Counted from the first letter of the stretch, positions 9,521-21,227 are shown. The stretch: 64,000 nt of DNA from Bacillus piscicola (GCF_022458745.1 NZ_JAJJJF010000002.1:248001-312000); one strand, 5' to 3'. The notes: generated by a model from the letters alone, not told the origin. Numbers and translations are program-made.

Positions 9521-12500
9521 ATGACTACTGAAGATCGCCGTATAAGAGAAGAACGTTTCAGCTTACTCCTTGAGCAAATTGGGATAACAGATGAAACAGC
9601 GAAATTGTTACAAAACGGCCGTGTTGAAAAGTTGTCGATCTGGAAAGATAAACGAAAGTGGCATTTTCAATTTGCGTTGCCTGAGCCGCTTTCTTATCCG
9701 GTTTTTGTGTACTTAGAGGAACGGCTATCTGCAGCCTTTCAGCACATTGCATCCGTTCGATTTTCTGTCACCTATGACAGTGAAGCTCTGCCTCTTCAGG
9801 AGTTGCCGTCTTACTGGCCTTCGATAATGAATCGACTCGAAGGCCTTACTCCTTATGTGCAGCAACGTTTAAACGATGAGGTGCCGGGTGTAGATGGCAA
9901 TACGATATTCATTACGTGCAAAAATGAAGCAGAAGGGGTTGCCCTTGAAAGAAGACTCTCAGAGCCTCTTCAAAAGGTATTAACGGAACTGGGGTTTGCT
10001 TCTTGCCAAATAAAAACAAAAGTAAACACATCCACAGAAGAAAAAGAGCGCTTTGAAGAGAAGAAGAAACAGGAAGATCATTCAAAAGTCATTGAAGCGA
10101 TGATGAAGCGGAAAAAGCAAGAAAAGGAATCCGGGCAAGCTGACGGCGCACCGTTACGTATTGGGTATCCGATAAAAGAAGAGCCGATCGCCTTGGAACA
10201 GATTCAAGAAGAGGAGAGACGCATCACAGTACAAGGCTATGTCTTTGATGCAGAAACGCGTGAATTGCGAAGCGGGCGCACCCTGTTGACTTTTAAAATC
10301 ACGGATTATACCGATTCCATTATGGTAAAAATGTTTTCTCGGGATAAAGAAGATGTACCGCTTCTTCAAGCTGTGAAAAAAGGAATGTGGCTGAAAGTAA
10401 GAGGCGGGGTACAAAATGACACCTTCGTTCGTGACCTGGTGATGATCGGTAATGATGTGCTTGAAATCACCCCGGAAAAGCGCCGCGATGAAAGTGAAGA
10501 GAAGCGAGTGGAATTGCACTGCCATACGGTAATGAGTCAAATGGACGCGACAGTTGGAGCAGCGGAGTATATAGAGCGAGCAGCTGAATGGGGACATGAG
10601 GCAATAGCTATTACGGATCACGGTGTCGTCCAATCCTTCCCGGAAGCTTACAAAGCTTCTAAGAAACACGGCATAAAGGTTTTGTATGGCTTAGAAGCAA
10701 ATCTTGTTGATGACGGTGTTCCAATTGCCTACAATGAAGCGGACCGACTCCTGCTTGAAGACACCTTTGTCGTGTTTGACGTAGAGACTACAGGACTATC
10801 GGTCGTCTATGATACGATCATTGAACTTGCAGCAGTGAAAATAAAAGACGGAGAGATTATTGAGCGGTTTGAATCGTTTGCCAATCCACACGAAAATCTC
10901 TCTGAAACGATTACAAATTTAACGGGCATCACCGATGAAATGGTGAGGGATGCACCGGAAGTGGATGATGTCTTAAAGGAATTTCATACGTTTAGCAGTG
11001 ATGCTGTTCTCGTTGCTCATAATGCGAGCTTTGATATGGGTTTTTTAAACGAAGGGTACAAAAAGGCAGGAATTGGTAAAGCAGACAATCCCGTCATTGA
11101 TACGCTAGAATTGGGGCGTTTTTTATACCCCCAATTAAAAAACCACCGGCTGAATACGCTTTGTAAAACATTTGATATAGAGCTTGTCAGCCATCACCGT
11201 GCCATTTATGATGCGGAGGCTACTGGCTATTTGCTCTGGAAAATGGTGAAAGATGCCGTTGAGCAAAACATCACGCATCACGCACAGCTAAATGACAATA
11301 TGGGTCAAGGGGGCTTCCATCGCCTTCGTCCCTCCCACTGTACATTAATTGCTGAGACACAAGAAGGATTGAAAAACCTTTACCAGCTGGTCTCCATGTC
11401 ACACCTTCATTATTTTTACCGGACACCGCGCATCCCCCGTTCTGCTTTACAAAAATATCGTAGTGGTATTTTAGTCGGTTCAGCCTGTGATAAAGGGGAG
11501 GTTTTTGAAGCGGTCATGCAGAAGCCGTTGGAAGAGGCCCGGCAGGCTGCGGAGTTTTATGATTATTTGGAGGTACAGCCGCCTGAAAACTATGCGCACT
11601 TGATCGAGAAAGAACTGGTGAGGAATGAAGAGGCTGTACATGAAATCATTGAAAAAATAATAACGATCGGCAGAGAATTGGGGAAACCGGTTATAGCTGG
11701 CGGTAATGCTCATTATTTGGAGCCTCAAGACCACATTTATCGCAAAATTTTAATCGCGTCACAAGGGGGAGCTAATCCATTAAACAAGCAAACCCTTCCG
11801 CAGGTGCATTTTAAAACGACACAAGAGATGCTTGCCAGTTTTTCTTTCCTTGATGACGAGACGGCGCGTGCTATTGTAATTGATAATACGAAAGCACTTG
11901 CCAGCCGGGTTGATGAGATCCGGCCAGTACCAGAAGATTTGTATACCCCGTTTATCGAGGGGGCTGATCAGGAGATCAGAGAAATGAGTTATGAGAAAGC
12001 GAGAGAAATATACGGTGATCCGCTTCCTGAACTAGTAGAGAAAAGGCTAGAAAAAGAATTAAAAAGTATTATTGGACACGGCTTTGCAGTCATTTATCTC
12101 ATTTCTCACAAACTAGTAAAGAAATCGCTCGATGATGGTTATCTCGTCGGTTCCAGGGGGTCAGTCGGCTCGTCTTTTGTGGCAACGATGACGGAGATTA
12201 CGGAAGTGAACCCACTTCCTCCCCACTATGTTTGTCCGTCTTGCCGTCATTCTTATTTCTTTGATGATGGTACTGTCGGATCAGGATACGACCTGCCGGA
12301 TAAAGATTGTGAAAAATGTGGAACGGCCTATGTAAAAGACGGCCAAGATATCCCGTTTGAAACATTTCTAGGTTTTAAAGGAGATAAGGTGCCCGATATT
12401 GATCTGAACTTTTCAGGGGATTATCAGGCACGAGCTCATCAGTATACAAGAGAACTGTTCGGTGCCGACAATGTTTACCGTGCCGGAACGATCGGTACAG

Positions 12501-13813
12501 TCGCTGATAAAACAGCTTACGGTTTTGTGAAAGGATATGAGAGTGATCTCGACACACACTTCCGCAGTGCGGAAATCGACCGGCTTGTTTCCGGCTGTAC
12601 AGGTGTAAAGCGGACAACCGGCCAGCACCCAGGTGGAATTATCGTAGTCCCCGACGAGTACGATATTCATGATTTTTGTCCGATTCAGTATCCAGCTGAT
12701 GATAAAGAATCTGAGTGGAGAACAACACATTTTGACTTCCATTCTATTGATGATAATCTTTTAAAACTTGATATCCTTGGGCATGATGATCCGACCGTGA
12801 TCCGTATGCTTCAAGATTTGAGCGGTCTTGATCCGAGTAAGATACCGGTCGACGATGAGGATGTCATGAAGATATTCAGCGGGCCGGAAATACTTGGCGT
12901 GTCGCCTGAGCAAATTTTGTGCAAGACTGGTACGTACGGAATCCCGGAATTTGGCACTCGTTTTGTAAGACAAATGCTGGAAGAAACCAATCCGAGTACC
13001 TTTTCCGAACTGGTCCAAATTTCTGGTCTCTCTCACGGGGCGGATGTATGGCTAGGCAATGCTCAAGAGTTAATTCAAAGCGGTACTTGTGAATTGAAAG
13101 ATGTTATCGGCTGCCGGGACGATATTATGGTGTACCTCATTTATAAAGGTGTAGAGCACTCGCTTGCTTTTAAAATTATGGAGTTTGTCCGAAAAGGCAA
13201 AGGCCTGGAAGAAGAATGGATTGACGAAATGAAAAAGCATGAGGTCCCAGATTGGTATATTGAATCGTGCCTGAAAATCAAATACATGTTCCCGAAAGCG
13301 CACGCATCTGCATATGTACTGATGGCACTTCGAATCGCCTACTTTAAAGTTCATTACCCAATTCTTTTTTATGCGGCTTATTTTACGGTCCGTGCGGCTG
13401 ATTTTGACATCCCGACTATGGTAAAAGGCAGTACAGCGATTCGCTCGAAGATAGAGTATATCCAAACAAAGGGACTCGAGGCTTCACCTAAGGAAAAAAG
13501 TCTTGTCACCGTGCTCGAACTTGCCTTAGAAATGTGCGAACGTGGATATACATTTCAAAAAGTAGACCTTTACCGTTCCGAAGCCGCGGAATTTGTTGTA
13601 GACGGAGATACGCTGATCCCTCCGTTCAGTTCTCTGGATGGAGTTGGTACGAACGCAGCAGTCAACATCGTCAAAGCACGCAAACATGGTGAATTTCTTT
13701 CAAAAGAGGATTTGCAGCAGCGAAGCCGGGCAACGAAAACCGTAATGGAACACCTTGACCTGCACGGCTGCTTGGAAGGACTGCCGGAGTCGAACCAGCT
13801 CTCTTTATTCTAA
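9521..13813 (+). CDS. polC: DNA polymerase III alpha subunit, PolC type
   Basis: PolC is the main replicative polymerase of low-GC Gram-positives, carrying its own 3'-5' exonuclease. The 1430-aa protein has an N-terminal domain, an OB-fold, the split PHP domain ([11 protein letters not shown] near 330) interrupted by a DnaQ-type exonuclease ([10 protein letters not shown] near 418, [11 protein letters not shown]), the zinc ribbon CPSC...CEKC near 905-935, the palm with [10 protein letters not shown] near 960, and a C-terminal DNA-binding part. GTG 9509 overlaps the proS stop, but ATG 9521 fits the GAGGCGG ribosome site better. It follows proS directly and ends before a hairpin. Confidence 0.98.
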   Translation: MTTEDRRIREERFSLLLEQIGITDETAKLLQNGRVEKLSIWKDKRKWHFQFALPEPLSYPVFVYLEERLSAAFQHIASVRFSVTYDSEALPLQELPSYWPSIMNRLEGLTPYVQQRLNDEVPGVDGNTIFITCKNEAEGVALERRLSEPLQKVLTELGFASCQIKTKVNTSTEEKERFEEKKKQEDHSKVIEAMMKRKKQEKESGQADGAPLRIGYPIKEEPIALEQIQEEERRITVQGYVFDAETRELRSGRTLLTFKITDYTDSIMVKMFSRDKEDVPLLQAVKKGMWLKVRGGVQNDTFVRDLVMIGNDVLEITPEKRRDESEEKRVELHCHTVMSQMDATVGAAEYIERAAEWGHEAIAITDHGVVQSFPEAYKASKKHGIKVLYGLEANLVDDGVPIAYNEADRLLLEDTFVVFDVETTGLSVVYDTIIELAAVKIKDGEIIERFESFANPHENLSETITNLTGITDEMVRDAPEVDDVLKEFHTFSSDAVLVAHNASFDMGFLNEGYKKAGIGKADNPVIDTLELGRFLYPQLKNHRLNTLCKTFDIELVSHHRAIYDAEATGYLLWKMVKDAVEQNITHHAQLNDNMGQGGFHRLRPSHCTLIAETQEGLKNLYQLVSMSHLHYFYRTPRIPRSALQKYRSGILVGSACDKGEVFEAVMQKPLEEARQAAEFYDYLEVQPPENYAHLIEKELVRNEEAVHEIIEKIITIGRELGKPVIAGGNAHYLEPQDHIYRKILIASQGGANPLNKQTLPQVHFKTTQEMLASFSFLDDETARAIVIDNTKALASRVDEIRPVPEDLYTPFIEGADQEIREMSYEKAREIYGDPLPELVEKRLEKELKSIIGHGFAVIYLISHKLVKKSLDDGYLVGSRGSVGSSFVATMTEITEVNPLPPHYVCPSCRHSYFFDDGTVGSGYDLPDKDCEKCGTAYVKDGQDIPFETFLGFKGDKVPDIDLNFSGDYQARAHQYTRELFGADNVYRAGTIGTVADKTAYGFVKGYESDLDTHFRSAEIDRLVSGCTGVKRTTGQHPGGIIVVPDEYDIHDFCPIQYPADDKESEWRTTHFDFHSIDDNLLKLDILGHDDPTVIRMLQDLSGLDPSKIPVDDEDVMKIFSGPEILGVSPEQILCKTGTYGIPEFGTRFVRQMLEETNPSTFSELVQISGLSHGADVWLGNAQELIQSGTCELKDVIGCRDDIMVYLIYKGVEHSLAFKIMEFVRKGKGLEEEWIDEMKKHEVPDWYIESCLKIKYMFPKAHASAYVLMALRIAYFKVHYPILFYAAYFTVRAADFDIPTMVKGSTAIRSKIEYIQTKGLEASPKEKSLVTVLELALEMCERGYTFQKVDLYRSEAAEFVVDGDTLIPPFSSLDGVGTNAAVNIVKARKHGEFLSKEDLQQRSRATKTVMEHLDLHGCLEGLPESNQLSLF

Positions 13814-13906
13814 GTGCGTAGTACTGGGAGCTCCCTATCCTTCTAATTGCATTCTTCTGGCAAATATGGTAGTCTTTCTTAGTGGATACCTTAATAAGCA
13901 CGTGCC

Positions 13907-13932
13907 AAAGAGTGGGTTTTTACCCACTCTTT
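13907..13932 (+). terminator. Terminator-like hairpin after polC
   Basis: AAAGAGTGGGT (13907-13917) and ACCCACTCTTT (13922-13932) are perfect inverted 11-mers; the T run after them is short. Confidence 0.7.
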
Positions 13933-13990
13933 CGTTTGCACTTATAGATATTTTTTTGTTTAGATGGATTTTTCCTCCTGATGAGGATGA

Positions 13991-14019
13991 TTGGAAAGGT
14001 GGCATTTGCAGCATACTAT
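13991..14019 (+). promoter_or_regulatory. Candidate sigma-A promoter of the rimP-nusA-infB operon
   Basis: TTGGAA (13991-13996), a 17-bp spacer and TACTAT (14014-14019) lie between the polC hairpin and rimP, where the promoter of this operon is expected. Confidence 0.45.
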
Positions 14020-14052
14020 GGGCACGACAATTAGATTTAAAGGAGAAAAAAG

Positions 14053-14523
14053 ATGAGTAATAATATCAAGGAAACAGCTGCTCAGCTGGCAGAGCCGATC
14101 GTACGAGAGATGAACTTGGAATTAGTTGATGTGGAGTATAAAAAGGAAGGAAAAAATTGGTTTTTGCGTATTTTTATTGACGGTCCTGAAGGTGTAGATA
14201 TTGAGGATTGTGGAACAGTCAGTGAAAAGCTTAGTGACGAGCTTGACAAAGAAGATCCGATAAAAGGTGCCTATTACTTAGAAGTGTCCTCACCAGGTGC
14301 AGAACGTCCTTTAAAGACTGAAAAGGATCTTGTACGTTCTGTTGGAAAACAGGTATACGTGACGACGTATGAAGCGATTGACGGTATTAAAGCATTTGAA
14401 GGCACGCTTACTGAATTTGACGGAAAACATTTAACAATTTCGGCAAAAGTAAAACAAAAACAGATAACATATACGGTACCATACGACAAGGTTGCTAAAG
14501 CCAGGCTGGCTGTTCAATTTTAA
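14053..14523 (+). CDS. rimP: Ribosome maturation factor RimP
   Basis: RimP binds the 30S subunit during assembly of the S12 region. The 156-aa protein has the N-terminal alpha/beta domain ([20 protein letters not shown]) with the family's [19 protein letters not shown], then [15 protein letters not shown] near residue 77 and a C-terminal SH3-like domain. ATG 14053 follows AAAGGAG. It is the first gene of the conserved rimP-nusA-rnpM-ylxQ-infB operon. Confidence 0.97.
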   Translation: MSNNIKETAAQLAEPIVREMNLELVDVEYKKEGKNWFLRIFIDGPEGVDIEDCGTVSEKLSDELDKEDPIKGAYYLEVSSPGAERPLKTEKDLVRSVGKQVYVTTYEAIDGIKAFEGTLTEFDGKHLTISAKVKQKQITYTVPYDKVAKARLAVQF

Positions 14524-14576
14524 AAGACTGATCAGTGGGATTTGAGTGTGGTGCTGGAAAAGGGGGATTAAACTCC

Positions 14577-15758
14577 ATGAATAGTGATTTTATGGATGCT
14601 TTGACTACGTTAGAACACGATAAAGGAATAGAGAAAGAGATCATCATTGAAGCGATAGAAGCGGCGTTAATCTCTGCCTACAAACGTAATTTTAACCAAG
14701 CACAGAATGTTCGTGTTGATATTAATAGGGAGAATGGAAGCATACGAGTCTTTGCCCGGAAGCAAGTCGTCGAAGAAGTGTTTGATCCACGCTTGGAAAC
14801 GTCACTTGAGGAAGCGAAGGGGATCGACCCTAACTATGAGCTTGACGATATTATCGAGCTTGAAGTCACCCCTAAAAATTTCGGGCGTATTGCTGCTCAG
14901 ACTGCGAAACAAGTAGTTACACAACGTGTCCGTGAAGCAGAGCGGGACATTATCTACTCTGAGTTTATTGATCGTGAAGAAGATATTATAACCGGTATTG
15001 TACAACGACAGGATCATCGGTTCATCTATGTTGATCTGGGTAAAGTGGAAGCACTGCTGCCACAAGGTGAACAAATGCCAAATGAGACCTACAAACATAA
15101 TGACCGGATGAAAGCTTATATTACAAAAGTAGAAAAAACAACCAAAGGTCCGCAAATCCTTATTTCACGAAGTCATCCCGGGCTTCTAAAACGATTATTT
15201 GAATTGGAAGTTCCGGAGATTTATGATGGAACTGTAGAGATTTTATCTGTAGCGAGAGAGGCGGGTGACCGTTCTAAAATATCGGTTTACGCTCAAGATC
15301 CTGAAGTGGATCCAGTCGGTGCTTGTGTCGGGCCAAAAGGACAGCGCGTCCAGACGATTGTTGATGAGCTAAAAGGGGAAAAAATTGATATTGTAGAATG
15401 GTCAGAGGATACATTCGTGTATGTCTCAAACGCGCTCAGTCCTTCCAAAGTAATCGATGTACAAGTGAACGAAGAAGATAAAAGTACACTTGTTATTGTG
15501 CCTGATTACCAGCTTTCGCTCGCAATCGGGAAGCGGGGCCAAAACGCACGGCTCGCTGCCAAATTAACAGGGTGGAAGATTGACATTAAAAGTGAATCCG
15601 AAGCAGAAGAGCTAGGTCTCCTGAACAAGGATGAGCCGGCTGAGCCAGAAACGCAAGAAAATGAACAAGAACTGCTAGATGATGATTGGCTCGAGGATAA
15701 CTCGATAGACGATGAAATAGTGACAGCCAATGAAGTGGATTACGAGGACGAACAATAA
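14577..15758 (+). CDS. nusA: Transcription termination/antitermination factor NusA
   Basis: NusA binds RNA polymerase and nascent RNA, stimulating pausing and intrinsic termination. The 393-aa protein has the N-terminal polymerase-binding domain ([20 protein letters not shown]), an S1 domain around 135-200, and two KH domains ([21 protein letters not shown] region and [20 protein letters not shown]). The acidic tail is typical of Firmicutes, without the two acidic repeats of the E. coli protein. The frame is open from 14535, but ATG 14577 follows AGGGGG and matches the B. subtilis start. Confidence 0.97.
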   Translation: MNSDFMDALTTLEHDKGIEKEIIIEAIEAALISAYKRNFNQAQNVRVDINRENGSIRVFARKQVVEEVFDPRLETSLEEAKGIDPNYELDDIIELEVTPKNFGRIAAQTAKQVVTQRVREAERDIIYSEFIDREEDIITGIVQRQDHRFIYVDLGKVEALLPQGEQMPNETYKHNDRMKAYITKVEKTTKGPQILISRSHPGLLKRLFELEVPEIYDGTVEILSVAREAGDRSKISVYAQDPEVDPVGACVGPKGQRVQTIVDELKGEKIDIVEWSEDTFVYVSNALSPSKVIDVQVNEEDKSTLVIVPDYQLSLAIGKRGQNARLAAKLTGWKIDIKSESEAEELGLLNKDEPAEPETQENEQELLDDDWLEDNSIDDEIVTANEVDYEDEQ

Positions 15759-15780
15759 CAGGGACAAAGGGGCGGAAGAA

Positions 15781-16053
15781 GTGAAGCGGAAGAAGCCTTT
15801 ACGAAAGTGTGTAGTTACCGGGGAAGTGAAAGAAAAAAAAGCACTTGTACGGATAGTAAGAGCTCCGGATGGCACCGTGTCTGTAGACCATACTGGTAAA
15901 AAAAACGGGCGCGGTGCTTATTTGACAGACGACGATCATTGCTTTCTGGAGGCGAAACAAAAAGATGTTCTCTCCCGGCATCTAAATGTTCAAGTATCTC
16001 CCGAAGATTACGATCGTCTGCTTGCTGAAAGAAAGGACCGTACTCATGGATAA
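15781..16053 (+). CDS. rnpM: YlxR family RNA-binding protein (RnpM)
   Basis: This small basic protein is conserved in the nusA-infB operon. The B. subtilis orthologue YlxR has been reported to bind and modulate RNase P RNA (name RnpM). The product is 90 aa with the family signature LRKCVVTGEVKEKKALVRIVR and the conserved GKKNGRGAYL loop near residue 40. GTG 15781 follows AAAGGGG and gives the usual length; an upstream in-frame extension to 15730 overlaps nusA and is unlikely. The stop overlaps ylxQ by 8 nt. Confidence 0.93.
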   Translation: MKRKKPLRKCVVTGEVKEKKALVRIVRAPDGTVSVDHTGKKNGRGAYLTDDDHCFLEAKQKDVLSRHLNVQVSPEDYDRLLAERKDRTHG

Positions 16054-16348
16054 AGCTTTTTACTCGTTTCTTGGTTTAGCAGCGAAAGCAGGGAAGGTGA
16101 AAACTGGGGAAGAATTAGTACTGAGAGAGATTAGGAATCAGTCCCTCTATCTCGTTTTAATCGCCGCAGATGCTTCACCAAATACGAAAAAAAAATTCAA
16201 AGATAAATCCAGCTCCTATCGAATTCCGCTACGGGTTGCTGGTTCGAGGGACAGCCTCGGCGAAGCGATAGGAAAAGGCAGTCGTGTGATTATCGGGATT
16301 ACAGAAAAAGGGTTTGCCGATAAGATGATCTCAATGCTGGATTATTAG
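16046..16348 (+). CDS. ylxQ: YlxQ, L7Ae-family RNA-binding protein
   Basis: This is a 100-aa protein of the L7Ae/L30e/S12e/Gadd45 fold, related to kink-turn binding ribosomal proteins. Recognisable parts are FYSFLGLAAKAGKVKTGEELV at the N-terminus and LVLIAADASPNTKKKF near residue 40. ATG 16046 overlaps rnpM by 8 nt, which gives tight coupling; the longer open frame from 15986 lies inside rnpM. The precise function is not established for this family. Confidence 0.92.
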   Translation: MDKAFYSFLGLAAKAGKVKTGEELVLREIRNQSLYLVLIAADASPNTKKKFKDKSSSYRIPLRVAGSRDSLGEAIGKGSRVIIGITEKGFADKMISMLDY

Positions 16349-16366
16349 AAGGTGGAGGTTGTGCTT

Positions 16367-18511
16367 ATGAAAAAAATGCGAGTTTATGAATATGCGAAAT
16401 CGGTTAACAAAACAAGTAAAGAAATCGTAGATAAATTGAAGAATATGAATGTGAATGTAGCGAATCATATGTCCGTCATTGATGAACAAACGATTGCCAA
16501 GCTTGAAGGCAGCAATCAGGCAAATAAAGCAGCAAGCACTGCATCTGCACCGAAAAAAAACAATAGACAGCAGGACACAAATCAAAAACGAGAGGATAGT
16601 AATAAAAAACCAATGAACAAAACTAAAACGGAAAACACGAAAAAACAAGGCAACCAGAATAACCAAAATAAAAAGACTAACAAACGCGGTAAACAGCAAA
16701 AAGGAAATAACCGCGATAATCGGAATCGTCAGCAAGCGGCACCAAAAGTATCAGCACCTCCTGAAAAAATCACCTATTCCGGTACATTAACGGTGGGGGA
16801 ACTTGCTGAGAAACTTAACAAAGATTCGTCTGAAATTATTAAAAAACTGATGTTTCTTGGCGTAATGGCTACGAAAAACGAGGATTTAGAAAAGGATACC
16901 ATTGAATTACTTGCTGAAGATTACGGTGTAGAAGTTGAGGAAGAGGTCGTTGTCGATGAGCTGGATATTGACAATCAAGTGGAAGAAGACGATCCATCTG
17001 AGCTTGCCGAGCGCCCGCCGGTCGTAACAATTATGGGTCACGTTGATCACGGGAAAACAACTTTGCTTGACTCTATTCGCCATACGAAAGTGAGTGAAGG
17101 AGAAGCAGGAGGTATCACCCAGCATATCGGTGCGTATCAAGTAACAGAGAACGGTAAAAAAATTACATTTCTTGATACTCCCGGACACGCTGCATTTACA
17201 ACGATGCGTGCAAGAGGGGCACAAGTAACCGATATTACCGTTTTAGTAGTAGCAGCTGACGACGGGGTAATGCCGCAGACAAAAGAAGCAATTAACCATG
17301 CGAAAGCAGCAGGAGTTCCGATTATCGTAGCTGTTAACAAAATGGATAAAGAGGCTGCAAATCCGGATCGCGTTATGCAAGAGTTGACGGAATTTGAGCT
17401 TGTTCCTGAAGCTTGGGGCGGGGAGACAATTTTCGTAAATGTGTCAGCTTTAAATGGGGACGGAATTGACGAGTTGTTAGAAATGATTCTCCTTGTTTCC
17501 GAAGTAGAGGAGTTGAAAGCAAATGCTAACAAACGGGCGCGTGGAACCGTTGTAGAAGCGGAGCTTGATAAAGGACGCGGTCCTGTGGCAACTCTTTTAG
17601 TACAAGAAGGAACAATGAACGTCGGCGATCCGATTGTGGTTGGGAACATGTTCGGTAAAATCCGGGCAATGGTAAATGATATTGGACGCCGGGTTCAAAC
17701 AGCCGGGCCGTCTACACCGGTGGAGATCACTGGTCTAAATGGTGTGCCGCAAGCAGGAGACCAATTTTTAATCTTTGAAGATGAAAAGAAAGCACGACAG
17801 TTTGGAGAAGCACGTGCTACAAGAGCCCGTGAAGAAGAAAGAAGCCATACCGCAAAAGTGAGTATTGACGACCTGTTCAGTCAAATTCAAGAAGGTGACG
17901 TTAAAGAAATTAATGTGATTGTTAAGGCAGACGTACAAGGATCAGTAGAAGCGGTGCGTGGCTCTTTAGAGAAGATTGACGTAGAAGGAGTCAAAATTAA
18001 TATTATTCATGCGGGTGCCGGTGCTATCACAGAATCTGACGTAATCCTTGCTTCTGCTTCGAATGCGTTGATCATTGGGTTTAACGTGCGTCCTGACGTG
18101 AATGCTAAACGTACTGCTGAAGCTGAAAAAGTAGATATCCGCTTACACCGTGTCATCTATGACGCGATTGAAGAAATAGAAGCAGCAATGAAAGGAATGC
18201 TTGATCCGGAATATGAAGAAAAAGTAATCGGTCAGCTTGAAGTTCGCCAGCTGTTTAAGGTATCACGCATCGGCACTATTGCTGGTAGTTATGTCTTAGA
18301 GGGCAAAATTACAAGAGATTCTACTGTCCGTCTCATCCGTGACGGCGTCGTGATATATGAAGGGAAGCTGAACGCGCTAAAACGGTTTAAGGACGATGTA
18401 AAAGAAGTAAACAACGGCTATGAATGCGGCGTCACGCTGGAGAACTTTAATGATATTAAAGAAGGCGACATCATTGAAGCTTATGTTATGGAGGAAATTA
18501 AACGTACATGA
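16367..18511 (+). CDS. infB: Translation initiation factor IF-2
   Basis: IF-2 is the GTPase that brings fMet-tRNA to the 30S complex and promotes subunit joining. The 714-aa protein has an N-terminal IF2N domain ([20 protein letters not shown]), a long low-complexity Asn/Lys/Gln-rich linker (about 55-135), a second IF2N, then the G domain with GHVDHGKT (about 225-232), DTPGHAAF and NKMD. Domains II-IV including the C2 initiator tRNA-binding domain follow. ATG 16367 is preceded by GGTGGAGG; GTG 16352 would lie in that ribosome site. It overlaps ylxP by 4 nt. Confidence 0.98.
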   Translation: MKKMRVYEYAKSVNKTSKEIVDKLKNMNVNVANHMSVIDEQTIAKLEGSNQANKAASTASAPKKNNRQQDTNQKREDSNKKPMNKTKTENTKKQGNQNNQNKKTNKRGKQQKGNNRDNRNRQQAAPKVSAPPEKITYSGTLTVGELAEKLNKDSSEIIKKLMFLGVMATKNEDLEKDTIELLAEDYGVEVEEEVVVDELDIDNQVEEDDPSELAERPPVVTIMGHVDHGKTTLLDSIRHTKVSEGEAGGITQHIGAYQVTENGKKITFLDTPGHAAFTTMRARGAQVTDITVLVVAADDGVMPQTKEAINHAKAAGVPIIVAVNKMDKEAANPDRVMQELTEFELVPEAWGGETIFVNVSALNGDGIDELLEMILLVSEVEELKANANKRARGTVVEAELDKGRGPVATLLVQEGTMNVGDPIVVGNMFGKIRAMVNDIGRRVQTAGPSTPVEITGLNGVPQAGDQFLIFEDEKKARQFGEARATRAREEERSHTAKVSIDDLFSQIQEGDVKEINVIVKADVQGSVEAVRGSLEKIDVEGVKINIIHAGAGAITESDVILASASNALIIGFNVRPDVNAKRTAEAEKVDIRLHRVIYDAIEEIEAAMKGMLDPEYEEKVIGQLEVRQLFKVSRIGTIAGSYVLEGKITRDSTVRLIRDGVVIYEGKLNALKRFKDDVKEVNNGYECGVTLENFNDIKEGDIIEAYVMEEIKRT

Positions 18512-18786
18512 TCGGATCCGTTTATTGTGAATGTCTCATTTATCAGGCACAGTCTTTGAAAGAAAAACGAGCAGTCGTTAAAAGCATAATAACGAGATTG
18601 AGGCAAAGACTAAACACAGCGGTTGCGGAAACCGGTTATCAAAACCTGTGGCAGCGTACGGCTATTACGGTAGTATCCGTCAATCAAGACCGTCGGGTAG
18701 TGGAAAAAGAGCTTCAGAAAGCACTTGATTTGATAGACAGCACTCCAGAAGTGGAAAGAACCATCACAGAATATGAGTGGTTTTAA
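18508..18786 (+). CDS. ylxP: YlxP, DUF503 family protein
   Basis: This 92-aa protein belongs to DUF503, a small ferredoxin-like fold family found next to infB and rbfA. The conserved core is visible as [20 protein letters not shown] near the N-terminus and [13 protein letters not shown] in the middle. The ATG overlaps the infB stop (ATGA). Its function is not established; context suggests a role in translation or ribosome maturation. Confidence 0.92.
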   Translation: MIGSVYCECLIYQAQSLKEKRAVVKSIITRLRQRLNTAVAETGYQNLWQRTAITVVSVNQDRRVVEKELQKALDLIDSTPEVERTITEYEWF

Positions 18787-18806
18787 TGGAAAAGGAGGCC
18801 GTGACG

Positions 18807-19154
18807 ATGGCTAATCTTCGGGCGGAACGTGTGGGAGAGCAGATTAAAAAGGAACTGGCTGATATCTTTACCCGCGAAATGAAAGACCCTCGTATCCAGT
18901 TTGTCACGGTAACCGATGTGGAGGTTACTGGTGATTTACAGCAGGCCAATGTTTTTGTGACGATCTTAGGAGAAGAAGAAGACAGAAAGGAAACATTTGC
19001 AGCACTGGAAAAAGCACGTGGATTTATCCGGAAGGAGATCGGTAACCGGGTGCAGTTGAGGAAAACCCCGGAAATCTTTTTCCACTTTGATCAGTCTATC
19101 GAATATGGCAATCGCATTGAAACGCTTTTAAAAGAAATTAATAATGAAGACTAA
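18807..19154 (+). CDS. rbfA: 30S ribosome-binding factor RbfA
   Basis: RbfA is a KH-like cold-shock factor needed for late 16S rRNA maturation. The 115-aa product has the family N-terminus [17 protein letters not shown], the segment [20 protein letters not shown] and [15 protein letters not shown] near the C-terminus. ATG 18807 follows AAAGGAGG at about 18791-18798; the longer frame from 18777 overlaps ylxP. The operon's next member, truB, is separated by a structured 160-bp gap. Confidence 0.97.
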   Translation: MANLRAERVGEQIKKELADIFTREMKDPRIQFVTVTDVEVTGDLQQANVFVTILGEEEDRKETFAALEKARGFIRKEIGNRVQLRKTPEIFFHFDQSIEYGNRIETLLKEINNED

Positions 19155-19183
19155 CCGGATGAATAACAGCTCAGAACCAGGTA

Positions 19184-19282
19184 CTGTCTCTAGGGACAGG
19201 GTGCAGACATGAAATGCAGTATGCCGCCCGGAAGGCCGGAGACTAAATTTCGCTGCAACCCTCTTTAGAGACAGCTTTTTTT
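19184..19282 (+). terminator. Large structured element/terminator between rbfA and truB
   Basis: CTGTCTCTA (19184-19192) pairs with TAGAGACAG (19266-19274), and inside it GGGTGCAG (19199-19206) pairs with CTGCAACCC (19253-19261) with one bulge. A GC-rich inner hairpin lies around 19222-19241. The 3' side is followed by C and a T run, so the whole may act as a complex terminator or be a small mobile repeat. Confidence 0.55.
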
Positions 19283-19313
19283 ATCCTGTTATGTCTATTG
19301 CAGGTGATTACAT

Positions 19314-20222
19314 ATGGAATCAGGAATTATCCCACTCTATAAACAAAAAGGCATGACGTCTCATGACTGTGTGGTTAAGATCAGAAAGTTGTTTAAAACA
19401 AAAAAGGTCGGTCATACAGGAACACTTGATCCAGATGTGGAAGGTGTTCTCCCTATTTGTATTGGACGAGCTACTAAAATTGCCGAATATATTACGGACC
19501 TCCCAAAACAATATGAAGCAGAAATCACACTTGGCTATGCAACGACTACTGAGGATGCAAGCGGTGATATAATAGATAAGAAACAAGTCATGCCCTGTCC
19601 TGATGAAAATAACATAAAAAAAACACTCCAGTCCTTCCAAGGTAGACAGCAGCAGATTCCACCGCTGTACTCAGCGGTAAAAGTACAAGGGAAAAAGCTA
19701 TATGAATATGCACGTGCCGGTTTGGAAGTGGAGCGCCCGGTCAAGGACATTGAGATCTATGAGTTGGTTTTTAAGGGAAACACTCTTGTCCAGCATGAGG
19801 ACACCGTTTCCTTTCGCTTTATCGTGACGTGCAGCAAAGGGACGTATGTACGAACTCTTTGTACGGATATTGGAAGATCATTAGGATTTCCAGCTCACAT
19901 GTCTGAACTGACACGAACTCGTTCTGGACCATTTACTTGCGAAGAAGCGATCAAATTGGAAGAAATTGAAAATCGGCTTCAAGAAGGGAGCGGCAGCAGT
20001 GTTATCTATCCAATGGCAAAAGGCCTAGCGCATCTTCCACGTGTTGAAGTCGATGAACAAACAAAAGCCAAAATACTGAATGGACGTGTGCTTCCTGCAG
20101 ATAAGCAGATGAAAGAGAAGATGTTTTTATTCGTCTCAGCTGATGAGCTGTTAGCGGTGTATCAGCAGCACCCGACGAAAGAAGGTTTGATTAAGCCAAA
20201 AACAATGCTTCGAACGATATAA
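19314..20222 (+). CDS. truB: tRNA pseudouridine(55) synthase
   Basis: TruB makes pseudouridine 55 in the T-loop of tRNAs. The 302-aa protein contains the catalytic segment VGHTGTLDPDVEGVLPICIG (about residues 32-51; catalytic Asp in TLDPDVEG), the KQYEAEITLGYATTTEDASG beta segment and a C-terminal PUA-like domain. ATG 19314 follows CAGGTGATT. As in B. subtilis it sits between rbfA and the FAD synthetase gene. Confidence 0.97.
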   Translation: MESGIIPLYKQKGMTSHDCVVKIRKLFKTKKVGHTGTLDPDVEGVLPICIGRATKIAEYITDLPKQYEAEITLGYATTTEDASGDIIDKKQVMPCPDENNIKKTLQSFQGRQQQIPPLYSAVKVQGKKLYEYARAGLEVERPVKDIEIYELVFKGNTLVQHEDTVSFRFIVTCSKGTYVRTLCTDIGRSLGFPAHMSELTRTRSGPFTCEEAIKLEEIENRLQEGSGSSVIYPMAKGLAHLPRVEVDEQTKAKILNGRVLPADKQMKEKMFLFVSADELLAVYQQHPTKEGLIKPKTMLRTI

Positions 20223-20252
20223 TCTATTAGAAAACGGCAGGTGAACTGAACG

Positions 20253-21209
20253 GTGGAAACGATCTATCTTCGTCAACAAAGCGATCTTGAAGCGTTATCG
20301 ATCCCAAACATAGTTCTTGCACTTGGCTACTTTGATGGTGTACACCGTGGCCATCAGAAAGTGATTAGGACTGCGCGTGAGCTGGCTGCCAAAAAAGGAA
20401 CAGCGGTCGCGGCAATGACCTTTCACCCGCATCCTAAAACAGTATTGTCTCCCCATATTCGAGAAGAGAGTGTACGTTATATTACACCACTTCCCTTAAA
20501 AGAACAGCTATTAGAGCAGGAACGGATGGATTACTTGTTTATTGTCCAATTTAATCAGGCATTCGCTACGCTTGAACCACAGGAATTTATTGACGACTAT
20601 GTGCTTGCTCTCCAGGCAGTTCATGTAGTAGCGGGATTCGATTTTACATATGGGAATCGGGGATCAGGGACGATGGAAACACTTCCATATCATTTGGGAG
20701 ATCGAGCTGGCAGTACAACTGTAGAGAAAGTGTGTGAAAACGGTAAAAAAATCAGTGCAACCCAAATACGAAGTGACCTGGAATCCGGGCGGGTTCAAGA
20801 TGCAAACGAGTTGCTCGGGCGCTGCTACACGATTGCAGGAACGGTCGGCGAAGGGGAAAAACGTGGACGAACGATCGGGTTCCCAACGGCAAATATTTAT
20901 GCAGACCCCCTGTATTTACTGCCAGCTTCTGGTGTCTACGCTGTGCAAATGAAAGTGAAAGGGAAGTGGCATGATGGTGTCGCCAACATTGGCTATAAGC
21001 CTACTTTCCATGAAGACAAGACCGAAGAACCTGCGGTAGAAGTCCATCTGTTTGATTTTGAGGACGATATATACGGAGAGCCTGCCACTGTTCAGTGGCA
21101 TCACTTTATTCGCGGCGAAAAAAAATTCTCTTCTGCTGAAGAATTAATAAAGCAAATAAATAAAGATAAAGAAACAGCATATCGCTTGTTAAAAAGCGGA
21201 CAAATATGA
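20253..21209 (+). CDS. ribF: Bifunctional riboflavin kinase/FAD synthetase
   Basis: RibF (RibC in B. subtilis) phosphorylates riboflavin to FMN and adenylates FMN to FAD. The 318-aa product has an N-terminal nucleotidyltransferase domain with GYFDGVHRGH (25-34) and MTFHPHPKTVLS. A C-terminal flavokinase domain follows with the motif GRTIGFPTANI near residue 208 and GVYAVQMKVKGKWHDGVANIG. The start is GTG 20253, with CAGGTGA upstream. No FMN riboswitch lies nearby. Confidence 0.96.
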   Translation: METIYLRQQSDLEALSIPNIVLALGYFDGVHRGHQKVIRTARELAAKKGTAVAAMTFHPHPKTVLSPHIREESVRYITPLPLKEQLLEQERMDYLFIVQFNQAFATLEPQEFIDDYVLALQAVHVVAGFDFTYGNRGSGTMETLPYHLGDRAGSTTVEKVCENGKKISATQIRSDLESGRVQDANELLGRCYTIAGTVGEGEKRGRTIGFPTANIYADPLYLLPASGVYAVQMKVKGKWHDGVANIGYKPTFHEDKTEEPAVEVHLFDFEDDIYGEPATVQWHHFIRGEKKFSSAEELIKQINKDKETAYRLLKSGQI

Positions 21210-21227
21210 GTCTGAACGTATAATTGC

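Noticed and set aside
13755-14060. A 101-codon open frame over the polC end and the rimP leader
   Set aside because: It overlaps polC, crosses a perfect terminator hairpin and promoter elements, and has no ribosome site or recognisable protein.
16510-16750. Low-complexity Asn/Lys/Gln stretch in infB as a possible repeat or insertion
   Set aside because: IF-2 of Bacilli normally has a variable low-complexity linker at this place; the frame is intact.
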